Shown here: piece by piece, positions 7,449 to 7,590 of the stretch
Position numbering within the stretch: the first letter of the stretch is position 1
Layout of the letters: each line of letters opens with the position of its first letter
NCBI GenBank assembly: GCA_946617545.1
Contig: CAMOKK010000059.1
Coordinates: 1 to 7,590, forward strand
DNA: 7,590 nt
DNA from: an uncultured Bacteroidales bacterium
Lineage (GTDB): Bacteria; Bacteroidota; Bacteroidia; Bacteroidales; UBA932
Reading direction: 5' to 3'
Notes under the pieces: model-generated
What the model saw: only the letters and a program-made list of their open reading frames with translations
Told to the model about the DNA's origin: nothing
Databases searched by the model: none
Program-made: the position numbers and the translations under genes

Positions 7449-7479
7449 TTGTTTTTTTGAAATAAAATGCCTACATTTG
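7449..7479 (+). promoter_or_regulatory. rpsF: Bacteroidetes-type promoter for rpsF
   Basis: On the plus strand, TTG (7449-7451) is followed after 20 bases by TACATTTG (7472-7479), a full match to the -33 and TAnnTTTG -7 pattern of Bacteroidetes. Transcription would begin around 7483-7486, giving a leader of about 62-65 bases before the rpsF ATG. The -33 ends of the two divergent promoters are separated by only 12 bases (7437-7448). Confidence 0.78.
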
Positions 7480-7483
7480 CAGT

Positions 7484-7547
7484 CCTTTTTGCGGCCGGAA
7501 GGTCCAGAAAGTACATAAAACATTTATTAACAACAAATTAACAAACA
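7484..7547 (+). promoter_or_regulatory. rpsF 5' leader with small hairpin, possible S6:S18 control element
   Basis: The predicted leader can fold in two competing small ways: GGCC (7493-7496) with GGTC (7501-7504) around a GGAA loop, or CCTT (7484-7487) with AAGG (7499-7502) around a loop that contains CCG (7495-7497). Many bacteria carry an rpsF leader motif with a CCG in a loop or bulge, bound by the S6:S18 complex. The resemblance here is weak and rests on inspection only. The last 35 or so bases are A/T-rich with no Shine-Dalgarno sequence, as usual for highly expressed Bacteroidetes genes. Confidence 0.3.
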
Positions 7548-7590
7548 ATGGTTAACCAGTACGAAACCGTTTTCATTGCAACTCCCGTTT
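7548..7590 (+). CDS. rpsF: 30S ribosomal protein S6 (5' end only)
   Basis: Only 14 codons are inside the window: MVNQYETVFIATPV. This is the typical Bacteroidetes S6 N-terminus (the family begins with a short lead and then YETVFIxTPV, the first beta strand). S6 binds S18 and 16S rRNA in the platform of the small subunit. The ATG at 7548-7550 follows an AT-rich leader and a strong promoter. In this phylum rpsF is normally followed by rpsR and rplI, which would lie beyond the right edge. The gene is divergent from the lipid A acyltransferase operon. The fragment is short, but the match and its promoter make the call solid. Confidence 0.88.
   Translation, partial: MVNQYETVFIATPV

Noticed and set aside
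6456..7460. A 334-codon plus-strand open frame opposite the acyltransferase gene
   Set aside because: It is antisense to a gene with an intact catalytic HxxxxE motif and runs into the promoter region. No supporting start signal or family match.
7398..7523. A 42-residue N-terminal extension of the acyltransferase (ATG at 7521-7523)
   Set aside because: It would overlap both predicted promoters. The extra residues do not resemble the LpxL family, and the ATG at 7395-7397 gives the normal length.
1..7590. CRISPR array, insertion sequence, tRNA or integration site
   Set aside because: Nearly all bases are used by conserved genes. I saw no spaced direct repeats, transposase motifs, terminal inverted repeats or tRNA-like sequence.

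Overview
The window looks like a piece of a chromosome from a GC-rich member of the Bacteroidales (Alistipes-like or an uncultured relative). Three things point this way. Both visible promoters fit the Bacteroidetes pattern TTG, about 20 bases, TAnnTTTG. Most start codons lack a clear Shine-Dalgarno sequence and follow A/T-rich leaders. The visible N-terminus of S6 and the transporter's Bacteroidetes-type sequence also fit. The genus assignment is inference.

Layout: six genes lie head to tail on the minus strand, reading from about 7397 down to the left edge. In transcription order they are a lipid A type lauroyl/acyltransferase (LpxL/HtrB family), the M20 dipeptidase PepD, a POT/PTR2 proton-coupled oligopeptide transporter, a zeta-toxin-like P-loop kinase (COG4185 type), the metallopeptidase TldD, and its partner TldE/PmbA, which runs off the left edge about 15-20 residues before its expected end. 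The gaps are 17, 12 and 3 bases, then a 14-base overlap, then 42 bases. I see no terminator or internal promoter, so this is probably one operon. On the plus strand only the first 14 codons of rpsF (ribosomal protein S6) are present, at the right edge.

The one real intergenic region (7398-7547, 150 bases) holds two divergent, non-overlapping promoters, one for the operon and one for rpsF. The operon promoter lies so close to the acyltransferase ATG that its mRNA should be leaderless or nearly so. The rpsF leader is about 60 bases and may fold into a small hairpin with a CCG, possibly related to the known S6:S18 autoregulatory element.

How the genes work together (inference): the transporter imports di- and tripeptides, PepD hydrolyses dipeptides in the cytoplasm, and TldD/TldE degrades unstructured peptides. 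This makes a peptide uptake and turnover unit. The acyltransferase (outer membrane lipid A) and the zeta-like kinase do not obviously belong to that theme.

This is mostly an ordinary housekeeping region. I found no clear undescribed system. The points most worth checking are the TTG-started zeta-like kinase, which begins one codon after an in-frame stop and has no antitoxin beside it, the predicted leaderless start, and the substituted proton-coupling residues in the transporter.
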